From the NCBI GenBank assembly GCA_950295325.1, contig OX485808.1, forward strand, positions 31,893,180 through 31,957,179: a stretch of 64,000 nucleotides of DNA, read 5' to 3'. A program made the position numbers and the translations under genes. This document shows positions 12,171-24,400 of the stretch, piece after piece. Numbering within the stretch: the stretch's first letter is position 1; each line of letters opens with the position of its first letter. A model generated the notes under the pieces. That model did not search any database. It saw only the letters and a program-made list of their open reading frames with translations, and had not been told where the DNA came from. This DNA is from Polytrichum commune. Taxonomy: Eukaryota; Streptophyta; Polytrichopsida; Polytrichales; Polytrichaceae.

Positions 12171-13798
12171 TCAATTCTTAGACATGCGGTTGAACACAAC
12201 ACTTGAAATATTACTCACACTTGACAACACTTGCAAGTTCAAGTAGCCACATGACCTCGTTGTAGGAGTACGTTGGAACGTTGATGAACTTGTCACTATC
12301 GTAATCCACCTTGCAAAGAAATCTAAACACATAATATAGATGTTTGCAATACAACCATTCCTCTTTCTTTCCCAAAGATTGAAATGATATTTTTGTAAAG
12401 TCAAGCATGTACAATGAGGTATGTCCCCAACTATAACATGGTATGCGATATCCTCCTCGGAGACAATATTGATTAACACTCCAAATCTTGGATATGAGAT
12501 GGCAATGACTCCAACCACATAGTAATCATCTATGAGTTCGGTGCTCTCCCATTTGATTTTGTAATTTGCCATCGGTGTTGTTAGATTGCAGCGTATTTTT
12601 TTTCCAAACCTAGAAGTTGGATTGGGAGTGTTGCAATTGTGGAAAGCTTATGCCAAGGAGAGAGAGCCTCCCTATGTTGCAATTGGAACCCAATGTCTTT
12701 GAGAATCAATACCTCACACCTTGAGATACTAGTATCTAACTTCACTAGCCATGTGTTGGGTACTATAGGCCAGTCCAACACATATTACCTTTTGTTGCCA
12801 CTTACACAATGTTTGATGTCGTCATGGAAAAACCAAAACTCGTTGTTGTTGGAGGGGTACTCCTTCATCAATCATTTGTACGCGGGAGTAGGGGTGCTAT
12901 CTTTGTCAATTATAACTTTGACATTGCATAAAGTCCGTGTATTGGCTTGCATCACCCAACATCTTTTTGCAGAGTTGGGTGGCAATCTTGCAACATGTCA
13001 ATGGAAAAAATGGTAATCAATCTTTAATACTGATCTGGTATGTGCTGCACCATGCTCTACAAAATTCAAGGACTCCACTATGCATGTCCTTTTAACCCTA
13101 GTGTTAGGATCAAGAATTGAGTAGTTCAATTTGTCAAGTCAATATGAATCGCAATCCGCACTTGGTTGCAGATCAAGCTTTCATTTGGTGGATCCAAACA
13201 ACTTAGACCCCTCCAAAACACAATCCCTAGTAATGAGATCTTCCACCCCCGGATAGGATTTCATGGCATCTACCAATAGCTTTAGATTCTCACACCTTAC
13301 AACAAACCTTCAATTTCAAGGACCTAGAACCAAAGTCTTTATCAATGGAACCACCTCTCAACCACGACCTATAATTTGCAATCTGCATGAATGTACGGAT
13401 TAAATCATCCATTGTCGCTTCGTACACAAAAATTATCTTATTTTTTGGATTGCTAGAGCCACTTGTTGTGCACCATTTCTGTCAAGTTACAAGTTGGCAT
13501 TCTCGCACGTTCATCCATAATCATATCTTGCAAAAATTACACAAATTATAGTAGATTGTATACACATCATAGATACTTCAAATCTAAAGAACACTACAAA
13601 ATACATAAGGGCAATGCTCATACAAGAATCATATGACTACCCCATTGCCTATAATAGAAGTGCCAAAACCCCAACCACTTGGAGAGGTTAAGAATGCCTT
13701 CTTCTATGACAACTACAAATGACGACCACCATGAACAAATGATATTTAGTTTTGGCTTTGTCCATTGTTTTTGGATCTATGTAAAGTTTGTACAGCTG
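12171..13798 (-). pseudogene. SWIM-zinc-finger (MULE-type) transposase, C-terminal part, decayed
   Basis: Read on the minus strand this is the C-terminal part of a transposon-encoded protein, recognised by resemblance to a plant transposase family with a SWIM zinc finger. Ordered pieces in different frames include KTKYH, EEGI..LSKWLGFWHF (about 13640-13770), DERARMPTCNLTEMVHNKWL (about 13510), MDDLIRTFMQIANYRSWLRG (about 13400), DCVLEGSKLFGS, NEFWFFHDDIKHCVSG (about 12830), DIGFQLQHREALSPWHKLST (about 12680), then the SWIM finger C-x-C at PHCTC and C-x-H at YCKHLYYVF, followed by YDSDKF. The reading frame shifts between the CxC and CxH halves and several stops occur, so it is dead. The protein resumes at 15606 after an LTR insertion. 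The DDE catalytic residues cannot be verified here. Confidence 0.8.
13794..13798. other. Target-site duplication AGCTG (left)
   Basis: AGCTG directly precedes the TG of the solo LTR and recurs directly after its terminal CA at 15606-15610. Removing one copy plus the LTR rejoins the transposase frame (KQL followed by YKLY). Confidence 0.85.
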
Positions 13799-15605
13799 TG
13801 TAGTTAGCTTTTTGGTTACAAACAAACCCAGGGAACAAGTCAGGGAAGACTTAAAAGGTGATTCTTATATCATCTAGGTGTCTTAGACAAGGTTTTGTTA
13901 GGATAAACACAAAGGTGTAACACTTTACTTCATCTTTGGTGTGACAATTCATTTAAAGGTAAGGGGTAAAAAAACATCTAAAAGACCCCTCTTTTCCAGT
14001 ACATGCAAGAGTGACAGTCTCTCACCTCACTTTACTTTTCATGGCAATCGTCTGGCAGTGAATTCTTTTTATTAGGACCAAGTGCGGTGCACAAGCATAG
14101 GCACAGCCATCGACTATAGTCTTTGCATAAGTATCAACATTGTGCCTTAATTATCAAAGCCAAGGGCACTTTGATCTTTGCTATAGTCTTTAGATTCATA
14201 TTAGCATAATACACATTTGATTATAGTCTTTAATATAGTCTTTATGCATTATGAATCATAAATCCAACAAAACCATATGTAGGATAAGAGCGCATACATT
14301 CAATTATTAATCAATTACAAAACAACGAGATTGGGATTACCCCTTCCTGGAATAGGAAACATTCAGCCAATGACTGCGTTGTCCTTTCGGTTTCTCAACA
14401 AGGTATCTGTTCAAGGCTATAGTCTTTCCACTAGGCCCTTTCATCTCCCAGCATGACTATTGCCTTCTCAGTCCATTAAGGTACTTATACTTAGGATTAC
14501 AAACACACACACACACTCTCATTGGGCTAGTACAGATTCCTTGATCTCATTTAATCATCTTATTAGCTTATGTCATCGCTTACTTTATTAATTTCACATT
14601 CTTACTCCATTGACATGAAGCTCTCAGATTTACATTTGATTACACCATGACAATTCCTCTCTTAGAATTCCTCTTGATTACCAAGACTATAGTCTTGCCT
14701 TAATTGGGTCTACCCCAATCCCTCCGGGAAATTCCCTAGTCAATCACGAAGACGATAGCCTTCACTCAAGGTAATTGAGAATGAAATCTCATCTTCCCTT
14801 CCCACAGGAAGGTAACTTCCCAGACTATTGCCTTAAACTATGATGAGAGATGATCTCAGTTATTAATGCAGACCATTGCCTGGCCGTGTACATTTTCTCT
14901 GAATCATTAGATAATGATAAATTTAGACTATGGCCTGATCATGTAATTGAGTTTACTCAATTCTATTGATTCAAGTGGTCTTACAATCAATTACACACAA
15001 CACACAAGGCCATGAACTGTAATCACTGTAGCGAGGTAGAAACAATTCTCACAACAGTAATTCCTACACTTTGCAATCCCTGCAAGGTGTACTTACAACA
15101 GCCACAGACTATAGCCCTGACAATCACTTCAAATCAGTCTTCCATCCCAATATCAGACTATAGCCTGAATTCACAATTAATATCCAATAGACACAACAAC
15201 ATAAACAAGATAAATCTCTCACAATGAAATAATTCAGGATTCACTCCCATATAAGTAATTACTTAATATTGATCAATGTTACATCAAAAGACTATCGTCA
15301 TGCACAACCAAAGTGCATCAATTTGCAGACTATACTTCAAAAGGTCTAAAAACAATGGAGTTCAATCTCTATCCCAGAGATGACTAACTTCTCTCTTACC
15401 TCCCCCTTCCTTTATATTGTGTGGGGAGTCCTCTTCAGCCTTACATCCTTTCATATCAGACTATAGCCTTGGAAGTTATGCTTTTCAGAATCTGAAGACT
15501 ATAGTCTGTTCACATGGACAGTATCTTAAGATTTCAGTGCAGATTTTGTCCCTTTTTACACTGAATTCTAATTTGCAAAAAGATAAACTAAAAATTGCTA
15601 TCACA
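13799..15605. mobile_element. Solo LTR of a retrotransposon, 1807 bp
   Basis: The segment begins TGTAGTTAGC and ends TTGCTATCACA, so it has the TG..CA termini of an LTR. It is flanked by the 5-bp duplication AGCTG and interrupts a transposase pseudogene exactly at that site. No terminal direct repeats, primer-binding site, polypurine tract or retroviral-type reading frames are seen inside, so a solo LTR is the best reading. A TATAAAGG on the minus strand near 15412-15419 may be its promoter, which would make the element minus-oriented; this is inference. The LTR is unusual in holding about 17 copies of one 12-bp motif (see the next entry). A truncated relative lies at 5690-5870. Confidence 0.85.
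14112..15508 (+). repeat. Cluster of ~17 GACTATAGYCTT motifs inside the LTR
   Basis: Near-matches to GACTATAG[TC]CTT start at 14112, 14180, 14220, 14233, 14415, 14455, 14685, 14751, 14823, 14871, 14926, 15107, 15156, 15290, 15328, 15459 and 15497. The core GACTATAGTC is a perfect palindrome, but the trailing CTT gives a direction and nearly all copies share it. Spacing is irregular (13 to 230 bp) and the sequence between copies is not repeated, so this is a dispersed motif rather than a tandem repeat. Degenerate copies (GACTATTGCC, GACGATAGCC, GACTATGGCC) differ at the centre. Confidence 0.85.
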
Positions 15606-16240
15606 AGCTGCTTGTTCCAAAATTGCAAAGATGCCTTGATATGCTTTTGCATTACATTATCCAAGCTCTACGCCCAATGAAAAAGACAAGTGCGCTCACG
15701 ACCCAACATTGCCAGATTTGGGTCACCTTTAAAATATATCTACTTGACCGTATTCCAATTTGCCTAAATATTGTCTGCCATAAATCCCTTGAAGTTCATG
15801 TTCGGCACTTCATTCTCCATATGGTTGAATTCAAGTTTTTCCAAAAGAAAGTTTGTGCAACGCCATCTTCAAATTGCATGTCACAACACTCAATATCATA
15901 CACGTGGCACCCTAGGGTGGTCCAATCCTTCAGATTTTGATGTGGTCAAACATTATCCATGAATTATTCAAAACTCCTCCCCCTTGCATACGTTTTAACA
16001 AGATCCACATCACTCCTTGGAAGATCTAATGACAATTTGAAAACAAATATTTTGTCTTTGAACTACCCCAAGAATTTGTTGCCTTGGACATACTTGAAGC
16101 CATAATGGTCTTAAGCGCCACGATATTGTCCATTGTATTCATTCCGCTACGAACTTTGAGCCCTATACGAAGTTACGACAATTTGGAAAGGCAATAATAC
16201 TGAACTTATCCATGACGACCTCTATAGTCAAATTTGTTAG
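15606..16240 (-). pseudogene. SWIM-type transposase, upstream part, decayed
   Basis: This is the portion of the minus-strand transposase that precedes the LTR insertion. Pieces in order along the protein are SLDLPRSDVDLVKTYARGRS (about 15985), YDIECCDMQFEDGVAQTFFW (about 15880), NMNFKGFMADN, ANWNTVK, GDPNLAMLGRERTCLFHW (about 15720) and MQKHIKASLQF (about 15630). Stops and frameshifts are frequent. Joined to 12171-13798 across the AGCTG duplication it is one element. The N-terminus is not resolved beyond about 16240. The assignment rests on remembered family resemblance; a profile search would confirm it. Confidence 0.78.
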
Positions 16241-18216
16241 GTGATGTCCTTCACCATTTGATAGAGATTTGAGGAGGTAGTATGCTATAAATTATTTGCT
16301 CACTACCATTACTATAGAAAATTTCTTAGCATTGGATGTTTTCATGACCTCATTAGCAATATATTGGTAAGCCATGTCAAATGACATATGACATGTATCA
16401 TTTGATATAGGGTGTTTATGAACACCTAGATGTATACAAATCCTTGACATCCTAGGGGATGTGGAATGAACATATATTATGTGAACATAGTACAACGCAA
16501 TACATATTGATATGAAAGACATGCCTTACATTCTAATCTTGATATATGTTTGTCCTATTGACACTAATATCTACCATGTGTGGATGAGTCGAGCACTCAC
16601 AATTGTGCGACTAGAAAAAAATCATTCTCAATATGGTCAATTTTGAATTTGGTATTGGAGACCTAGCAAAGGAAGAAAAAAATGCCAAGAAGAAGAAAAT
16701 GTCAGGCCTCAAACGTTACAGAGGAGCTTGGGATGGTAGGTGAGAGTGCAGTCCAACTTCTATAGTAGTTATGTGGAAAGAATGTAGTTATATGCTTTAT
16801 TCCAACATAGCAAAGAAAAAGCAAAATGATGTTTTTGTTGAGCAAATAGGAAAAATTTGAAAAGAAACATGCCCATCAAAATTTAGAACTGACAAACTCT
16901 TTCAACCAGCCAACATAGGGAAAACATCTGGAGGGCTTCCGATTTTTTTCCCTAGAAGTTTTCTTATTGAACTTCACAGAGCCATTTAGAATTATCTCTT
17001 CTTGTAAGTTGGATAAATCTTCTATCTTACAAATATAGGGTAATCATTTGACAATTATAAACTTATAATTTTAGATGTCAATATTGTTGTTTCTATTTCA
17101 ATGGGCAATGTAATGGTTGGTTTTAGAATGCGACGATGCATTTTCTTTGGTTATACATCAAGAGGGCTCCCAATATTTACTATCCACGTGTGGACCATTT
17201 TTTCCATGTCATGTCATTATCCACATTAATTCTTATGTCTTAATTCTTAATGTTTAATGTTTACAAACTTTTGTCTTTAACTCTCTTAAGATATGTCGTA
17301 AAGACCGATTTCTTAAATTCTTCGACTTCATTTCCTTACCTCTTTTATTATATGTCTAAAATTGTTGTCTAAACTCTCATAGCTTGTGTCTTAAAGGCCA
17401 CATCAAGGGAAGTAGTCTTTCTTCTTATAAATGATCTCATGTTTTTTTACTTGAATTTCCATTGGGTATGATATCGGGAGATCTCCCGGTCTAGCTCCGA
17501 AGGTGATACCTATAAATTCTCCAAAATTGACCTTTGAGACTACACCATGAGATCTTCCCATGATACTGTGAGATTTTTTCACAATATACTTGAACATGTT
17601 TTTTAACTGTGGACTAGGATGTCTCCCCATCCATTATTCAGTAAATTCAAAATATTCTGTACTAAGATGGGAGATCTCCCAATCCACAAGACATCGGAAA
17701 ATCTCCACATGCTATACATGCTTTATCTCCATATTATATTATACAGTCATTGCTAATTATATCTAATGGTGAATTAAGTATATTTACTTACTATTCTAAA
17801 TCTTGAAATTATATATTTTATTGCTAATCTAGTCTAGTTTAAATTCAAAAGTATACTTTTAGTTTTTTTTAAATTGAAGTATCTCAAATTGTGAAACCTA
17901 GAGGCTAGAGTAGTTAATAAATTTGGAGATGTAGTCAATTCTATTTTTAAAATGTCTCTTTTCATGCCACTTATTTGATCCACATCTAACCACAATTCAA
18001 TCAACTCTAGGTGTTTGACCAAGCAACGTATACAAATCGGGTCCCCAAAACCTTATGTATGCCACCTCGTTCAAGAGTTGTTATACATGGGTTGGTAATT
18101 TGCAAAGCATATGCAAAAATACCTAGGAAACATTCACTCAAAGATCCAAGTATGTATTCACGGTCATGTTGAATTTCTAGTGGAGCTTCAACTTATTTTA
18201 CCGGTTTAGTCGATTC
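16241..18216. other. Intergenic, with GGGAGATCTCCC palindromes
   Basis: No gene recognised. The stretch 17460-17690 carries two perfect palindromes, CGGGAGATCTCCCG (17475-17488) and TGGGAGATCTCCCA (17668-17681), plus degenerate relatives such as GATGTCTCCCCATCC. This looks like a degraded foldback or tandem sequence. Confidence 0.45.
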
Positions 18217-19083
18217 CACTACACTAAAAAGGATATTTAGTGTTTGATACACTAAATGTCAATAACCCTATGAAAGTAAGTAACATTAAACGTAAACTCC
18301 AAAATGATGATGAGCTCCTAATTTGATTAAAAATGTGTAGCAAAATTCACATACAACCTAGACCAACCCATAACATTATTCAAATCCATAACAATGTTTT
18401 GTGGGATTGACAATATTCAACGAAATATTCCTCACATTCAGACTAAATGTGAGGAATATTTCGTTGAATATTGTCAATCCCACAAAACATTGTTGTGGAT
18501 CTGAATAATGTTGTGCCCTTGCATGTGGACCTAACATATAATGTGTTAACATGCATTTAAAACCCTATGATCCTTATGGGCTTAACCTCCTATTTCCTAA
18601 AGAAGAAACCTAAGGCAATGGAGGAGCTCCAAAATAGGTGAGCAAGGGAACAAAGCAACGACCTCTTCAATCGGGTGCCCTTTGCATCCTCCTGTGGCTC
18701 ATGATTGGAAGGTCAACGCTCAACATGTACTAGAAGTTTCTAGTATTGCTTTAAAAAAATTAAATAAAAACTTAATATTAAGTTATGAGGCATCATAGAC
18801 ATAACATTCTAAAGGGTCCAAGCTAAACATTTTAAACTATTCCTCCCCCATCATTGACATTGAAGCATATGATGCCAACGTTGCGGTTGCGCCCAATGAA
18901 TACACAATGTTATATCTTTTTACTATTCATGTGATATTTTATCAATTGAAGTTGTTATCATTTTATAATGGTCAAACAACCACTTTGACACTCGTTGGTA
19001 AAAACATGAAATATACAATCAATAAATATAGCATTGTGTAATTCTAAATAGTAAGTGACACCAAATACACTATTTAGTGTAGA
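18217..19083. mobile_element. Inverted-end DNA element, about 867 bp
   Basis: The left end CACTACACTAAAAAGGATAT is mirrored at the right by an inverted CTACACTAAATAGTGTATTT. Similar TTTAGTGTAG ends occur near 5580. No transposase remains. It contains the hairpin at 18369-18515. Confidence 0.5.
18369..18515. repeat. Near-perfect 70-bp hairpin with 7-nt loop
   Basis: The left arm 18369-18438 and right arm 18446-18515 are reverse complements at 67 of 70 positions, separated by CAGACTA. The inner 49 bp are perfect. All three mismatches are T or A on the left against C or G on the right (transition type). Transcribed from either strand it would fold into a long stem of the kind processed by Dicer-like enzymes. 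No flanking direct duplication is evident. Confidence 0.9.
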
Positions 19084-19852
19084 CGTCTTTTAGCGCCATA
19101 AGATTGGTGGGGGGCCCCAACTCGAAAACCAAGACATTCAAAGATGACTAGTTATGGCAAACGTCTCTCTTGTTATGGATTTTGTGAGGGCAATGTGTGT
19201 TGAGCTTGAGCCAATTATTGTGCTCACAAAAGCACCTCCATGGATAGTGTATAGCCGCCCCTTGTTTTACTTGTTGTTGTGTAAGATAATAGGCGTTTAG
19301 AGTTATCGAACAAACAACTTCAACTTCACCCCCGAGCGGTGTCATTGTATTAAAAAATTAGTCATAAAGGTCCAAGAGGCCCATTGTGGGCCTCAAGATG
19401 TCGTAGTACGGAGGTGCTTGAATTTACTTATTCTAAAATTTAGTTAAAGATGTCAAAGGAAATCCTACCTAAATCCAACCTATTTATCATTTGCATTCTT
19501 CTTTTATATATATATAAGAATAAAATGTTGGGGTATTTGGGCTCGTATTAATGATATAGATTGACATACCTACCACACATATTAGTGTTGTTACAAATAG
19601 CCGTATTTTCTCTTCCTCTTTGGAGTAGGTTGTGTTAGATGTAGTTTTAATATCAATGTGTAAGTAAACATTGAGTTCAAAACTTGTTGAGAGTTTGTAT
19701 ACATTATTGTGTAAAGCATAGAACATATATGTTTAAACGCTGTAAAGAATCGAGGTTATGGTTCTACTACCATTCTAATGTGGGCACTTCCAATGCCATA
19801 GACAATTCAAGAAATTGTTATATTCAAATAGCAACTACAAATCACAAAGTTT

Positions 19853-19934
<82 letters not shown>

Positions 19935-20099
19935 ATTGCATAGATCCTCCACATTGTGTAACTTAGGTCTCAAACCTAGAACCGGTGTCTACATTCTGAG
20001 CACATAGTCTAATTTCATTGTAACATGCCACTATGTATCCAATCAAGAAGTCAACATACTCTTCCAAGAATCGTAACTTGATCAAGAAAGGTCCAATTT
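19084..20099. other. Intergenic, with TC microsatellite
   Basis: No gene recognised. It contains the TC dinucleotide tract listed separately. Otherwise AT-rich. Confidence 0.5.
19858..19932. repeat. (TC)n microsatellite, about 75 bp
   Basis: An uninterrupted CT/TC dinucleotide run of roughly 37 units. It is likely to vary in length between individuals. Confidence 0.95.
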
Positions 20100-20260
20100 T
20101 CAATGGGGCTTTTATTAACGTTTCATCATGAATTTGTTAATACAACACAAAAATGAAGACGTAAATTTGACCAACAAAACATGGAGAACAAAGGAAGTGA
20201 ATAACACCCACACACTACCTTACAAGCCATGGCATATACCACTTAAATATCGGTGTCCAA
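20100..20260. repeat. Fragment of long-TIR arm, type I
   Basis: Shares ACGTTTCATCATGAATTTGT, AATACAACAC and AATAACACCCACACAC with the arms at 27540-27690 and 39540-39680. Confidence 0.55.
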
Positions 20261-20804
20261 TGGTAAAGATAGCCACATAAAGCCCACAAACCAAATTGTA
20301 TGATATTTAGAGTCATGCGTAAAGTCTCTCAAAGTAAGACAAAATCATGGGTTTAATTTTTCGTGTGAGGAATTGTCTTTTAAAAACTCATGAGCTCGTC
20401 ATGTGTCAAAATATTACATATTAATACAAGTCTCAAGAAAAATTGGGGAACCTTACAGGTTCCACTTTCAGACTCACATTTTAACCAACTTAACAAAAGC
20501 TTGATCCCAAAACTTTATGTATAACTCTAATTCCACACCAAGTAACAAAACTCGGATTCAACATCCATGGTTCAAGTCAATAACACAAATAGAAAACAAA
20601 CAAAAAAACAAAAAAAACGTCAAATAATCCAACGTGAATTTAAGCCTATTAGTCCTACCCTACTTAAGAGCCCCCTTGGTGCATGGTGGGGTTTCCTTCC
20701 TACCTTACGGTAGGTGGACTAAGTCAACAACGACACTAAGTTGGCTATTGTCCTCCTTCTTTAGTATGACATGTTTGGGAAACACAAAAAAGTTGTATTA
20801 TCGA

Positions 20805-21475
20805 GGTGTCGTCTTCTCATTATCATGACAAATGGCATCAAGTTGTCGTATTATCGAGGGAATACGAAAACATAAGTAACATGAGCTTAAATATATATAT
20901 ATACAACAAGTTTAAGAAATATAGATGGTATGACATAATAACTTATAACTCCAAATTAACAAATACAAATATTCTCAAGAACTCTTGAAAATAGGAGTCC
21001 AAAGATCTTTGGTGTTGCCTACCCAAGTGAGCAACTGTCATCATATCTAAATTCCCTACTAACTTTTGAAAACTAATAATTTCATTAACACCAAAATATA
21101 AAGAGTTCTCTAATAAGATACTAGACAACAATGATGCATGACGTTTAGCGTCACTAAGCTTTACTACAGGTGGAGCAACATCATCCACATCTACACTAGT
21201 AACCCTAATTATCAGTAAGTTCCCGATGATAAGTGAAGTTCCCAAGTTGTTCCCAAGTGAGAATGGATGTATTTTACACGTACGTAACACAGACGAAAGG
21301 AATTTTAGCATCAACTACCTCTTTAATATGACAAAACGATGGAGATTCTAAATGTCGCATTATCGAGTGCCGTAGTCGTATAAAAAGAGGGAGATTTGGA
21401 CTCGAAAGTTGGGTCTTGCAAAAATGTGTCGTAATATCAAGGGTGTCGTATAAACAAGTGGCGTAATAGCGAGGT
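20805..21475 (-). mobile_element. pogo/Tigger-like element 1, internally deleted
   Basis: Direct subterminal repeats of the type GTCGTATTATCGAGG occur at both sides (about 20811, 20851, 21355, 21427, 21460), around a transposase 3' fragment on the minus strand. The right end reads GCGTAATAGCGAGGTTAGAG. The left terminal inverted repeat was not found, so the left border is approximate. CpG dinucleotides are still frequent, suggesting a fairly young insertion. Confidence 0.7.
20943..21314 (-). pseudogene. pogo/Tigger-like transposase, C-terminal fragment
   Basis: An open frame of about 123 residues on the minus strand. Its second half, LSDAKRHASLLSSILLENSL, then FGVNEIISFQKLVGNLD and GRQHQRSLDSYF, matches my memory of the C-terminal tail of plant CENP-B/Tigger-type transposases. 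QRSLDSYF fits the PCNA-interacting PIP-box pattern Q-x-x-[LIM]-x-x-[FY]-[FY], a feature reported for Drosophila pogo transposase. The DNA-binding and DDE domains are absent, so it cannot transpose itself. The frame is open through the tail, consistent with recent decay. Confidence 0.78.
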
Positions 21476-24400
21476 TAGAGTGTGCATGATTTCTTCAAGC
21501 AAATGAAGACAAACTTAGCCTTTCCCCCGAGATTAGCGGCTCACTTGATACTCACGATTCCATAAGTTAGGTGACGGCTATTTGGGCCGGGGCTCTTTTA
21601 ACTCCAACTTCGAGTTGGTTGGTTGTTCATAGCATAGGCAATAGTAGCATACAATCCGGATCCCACGGTTTCTCGTTAAATAACTTATACATTTGAACTT
21701 TGTGGCCTTTTTAACCTTTTGCCCTTTCTTCGATTCCATCCTAAGAAAGACTTGAAATGGAACCGCCGCAACTTCAAATGGAGGCTTTTCCATGAAGATC
21801 CAAGTATTCCCAAACCCTACGTAGTACTACTACTACGTGGACTTTTTACGGGAATTAAAAGGCCGTTACGACGCGGCGTATAGTCTAGTCTAGTCTACTT
21901 TCGCGCTTGTGTACTTAGAAGCTAAACTTTGGACCAACTTTAAGTATAAGGATCAAAAGCACAAGGGATTCGGGTTGAATATTTCATCGCGGCTCAAGCT
22001 TGGGGCCTAGTGCCTTAAAGGAAAGCGAAGTTTGGCTCATTCGTGACATTGACGATCGACATCGCCACGATTTGCTTTTCATTGCCATTATATAAACTTA
22101 TGATTCTTGTCGATGTGTTGTTGAAGTGACTCGTGATGTTTATTGTGGTGTGTCTATGTTTGGATGCATTGCCTCTCATGATTCATGATACCCGATTCTC
22201 TATTCCGGGTCAATATTTTTTATTGTTATTTTCTTCCCTCTCTCCCTCCTCCATGGTTGCGGCCGTTTCCACACGGACAAAAAAGTGTGCAAATATGAAA
22301 TGATTTGTTCCGGATGTCGTATGTTTGTGCTTGCTCTCTTGGGAATGATTGTAGGTAGAGTGGCTTAACCCCTTTACGAGCCGGAGCCTATGTCCGGAAG
22401 GTCAACCATATCTTGCACCCCTCAACTCATTGATGTTCGAAAAAGAAAGGAAAAGAAATCATGTTTCCTTTTCAAATATGAAAAGAAATGTTTTATGTTT
22501 TGGTGAAGAATTTTTTTTCTTTATTATTATTCTTCTTCTACATGTGGAACATGAGGTATATTTTGAGACTTTTATTTCGTAATTTGGGATACAAACAATT
22601 AATCATCTTGAAGTTGTAAGTCAAGTTTGACTGGGGTTTGACATCAAAAAAATGCCCCAAGTGCCTCCTCATGCAATTAAGGGTTGACCCATGAGCCTCT
22701 AGCATGTCTTGTCTGGGCCTCTCCATGCACCAGAACGTGAATTCGAGTTGCATACTTCCAGTTCTAGCCATTTGTGTAAAACATGACTCTATGTAAATTT
22801 CACTTTTTCTTCTAGTGTACTTATCATATTGGTTGAATATCCTCATGTTATTGAATATCAATGTTGGTTGACATCTTAGACCTATAGAGCTTGCAAATGC
22901 AATAAATAAATAAATAAATAATCATTTATGTCAAGTGGACTACAAATTTATACTCTAAGAATTTGATTTCCTTAGTTGAGGTCAAAGACAATCAATCATT
23001 TTCAAGCTGCAAATCTAGTTTGACCAACAAAAACGGCCTAGAGGCCTCCTCATGTAATTAAGGGGTTAAGGTGTGTGGCCCTATTGTGGACACTTCCAAT
23101 CCACCTATACAGTTTTGGTTGTTGGGTTGGATTGAGAATTCTCTCCTCTATTTAGCAATTGGGATCACAAAGATTGTTGATTCAAGTTTTGCAATCATAA
23201 TAGATATGCAAAAGTATAGGAATCCAAAGTATAGATTATATTTCTAAAAATTAAAATAAAACCCTCCCATTTTGTGTTAAGAATTTATCAAGGCTAATAA
23301 ACTTAAAATACATGATTCAATCTCATCGCAACACATTTCTTTTTCGTGTCTATTCATGAGCCTTGCCATGTACATTTCAAATATAGGCATATGATTAAGA
23401 AGATTGACCACAAAAGGCTCACATACCATAATCATGGGAATTCCTCTATTTTTTTGTGGTTTCAATACAACCCATACTAACTGCAAGTGTTTTCTTAATT
23501 TACTAATATTTTCCATAGTTTGTAATGAGCATGCACAATATTACAACCCATTTTGCACTGCAAGTGATGACGACAAGTTTCATTCTCCACCAAGTCATGC
23601 TAGTGTTATCCACTGTGGTCCACACCAATCATATAGCAAGTCATTGTGACAACTATTCAATCTCAAAAGTTGTGGGTACGGAGCTAGTAGGGGTGACGAT
23701 GCAATCATGCCAATTACACATGCTAGAATGTGTCCATTTCAAAGGTCATAAAATAACCCTACGGGCAAAGAGACTCTACATTCATGTTGGGCTTGGAAAA
23801 CATTGTTGTTTCACTCTTTTTATTACCATCAATGAAAGGTACACTTACTTAATTGGTTAAATATCTTCATGATGCAAACAACATGTTCATATTTTGCACC
23901 TAGAGTCACCAAGAAGACTCTCAAAAGATCACATACACAAACAATTGGTCGCTAGCCACTAAATGGTGCCTAAATCTACCACGCAAGTAGATTTAGGGAA
24001 ATTCTATGAATCTAGAGAGAGAGAGATTAGGTGACCACACCATGTGAATGGGCAAATGATTCCACTTGTCACAATCACATGAACCCCCCCCCCTCTCCCC
24101 CCAACTTCTAAGTGGGTGCCAAATGAATAATGGATGGGTGGCCCTACATGAAAATATGCACTTTAGAAGGCCCCTTCACACTAGATAGACGGTTGAGCGC
24201 TCAAGAAATGAGCCTTCACATTGACGGTGGAGGGGGGGGAAAGCCTCACACATATGCTTCCTCACTCGAGTCCACTTTACTCTTGATCTTTCAACTTGAG
24301 AGCTTGAGCTTTTTACCATGCTTATAATGTATGAATGACACATTACAAGAAGAAGAAGAACTCCGGTCCTTGTGGGGGGCCAGAGTTAATAGAGTGTCTG

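Noticed and set aside
13799-15605. Full-length small LTR element (TRIM) or internally repeated retrotransposon
   Set aside because: The first and last 200 bp of the segment are not direct repeats, and no primer-binding or polypurine site is seen, so a solo LTR fits better.
19684-20007. Plus-strand frame with a long Ser-Leu repeat
   Set aside because: The Ser-Leu run is the (TC)n microsatellite read in frame; the flanks have no protein features.
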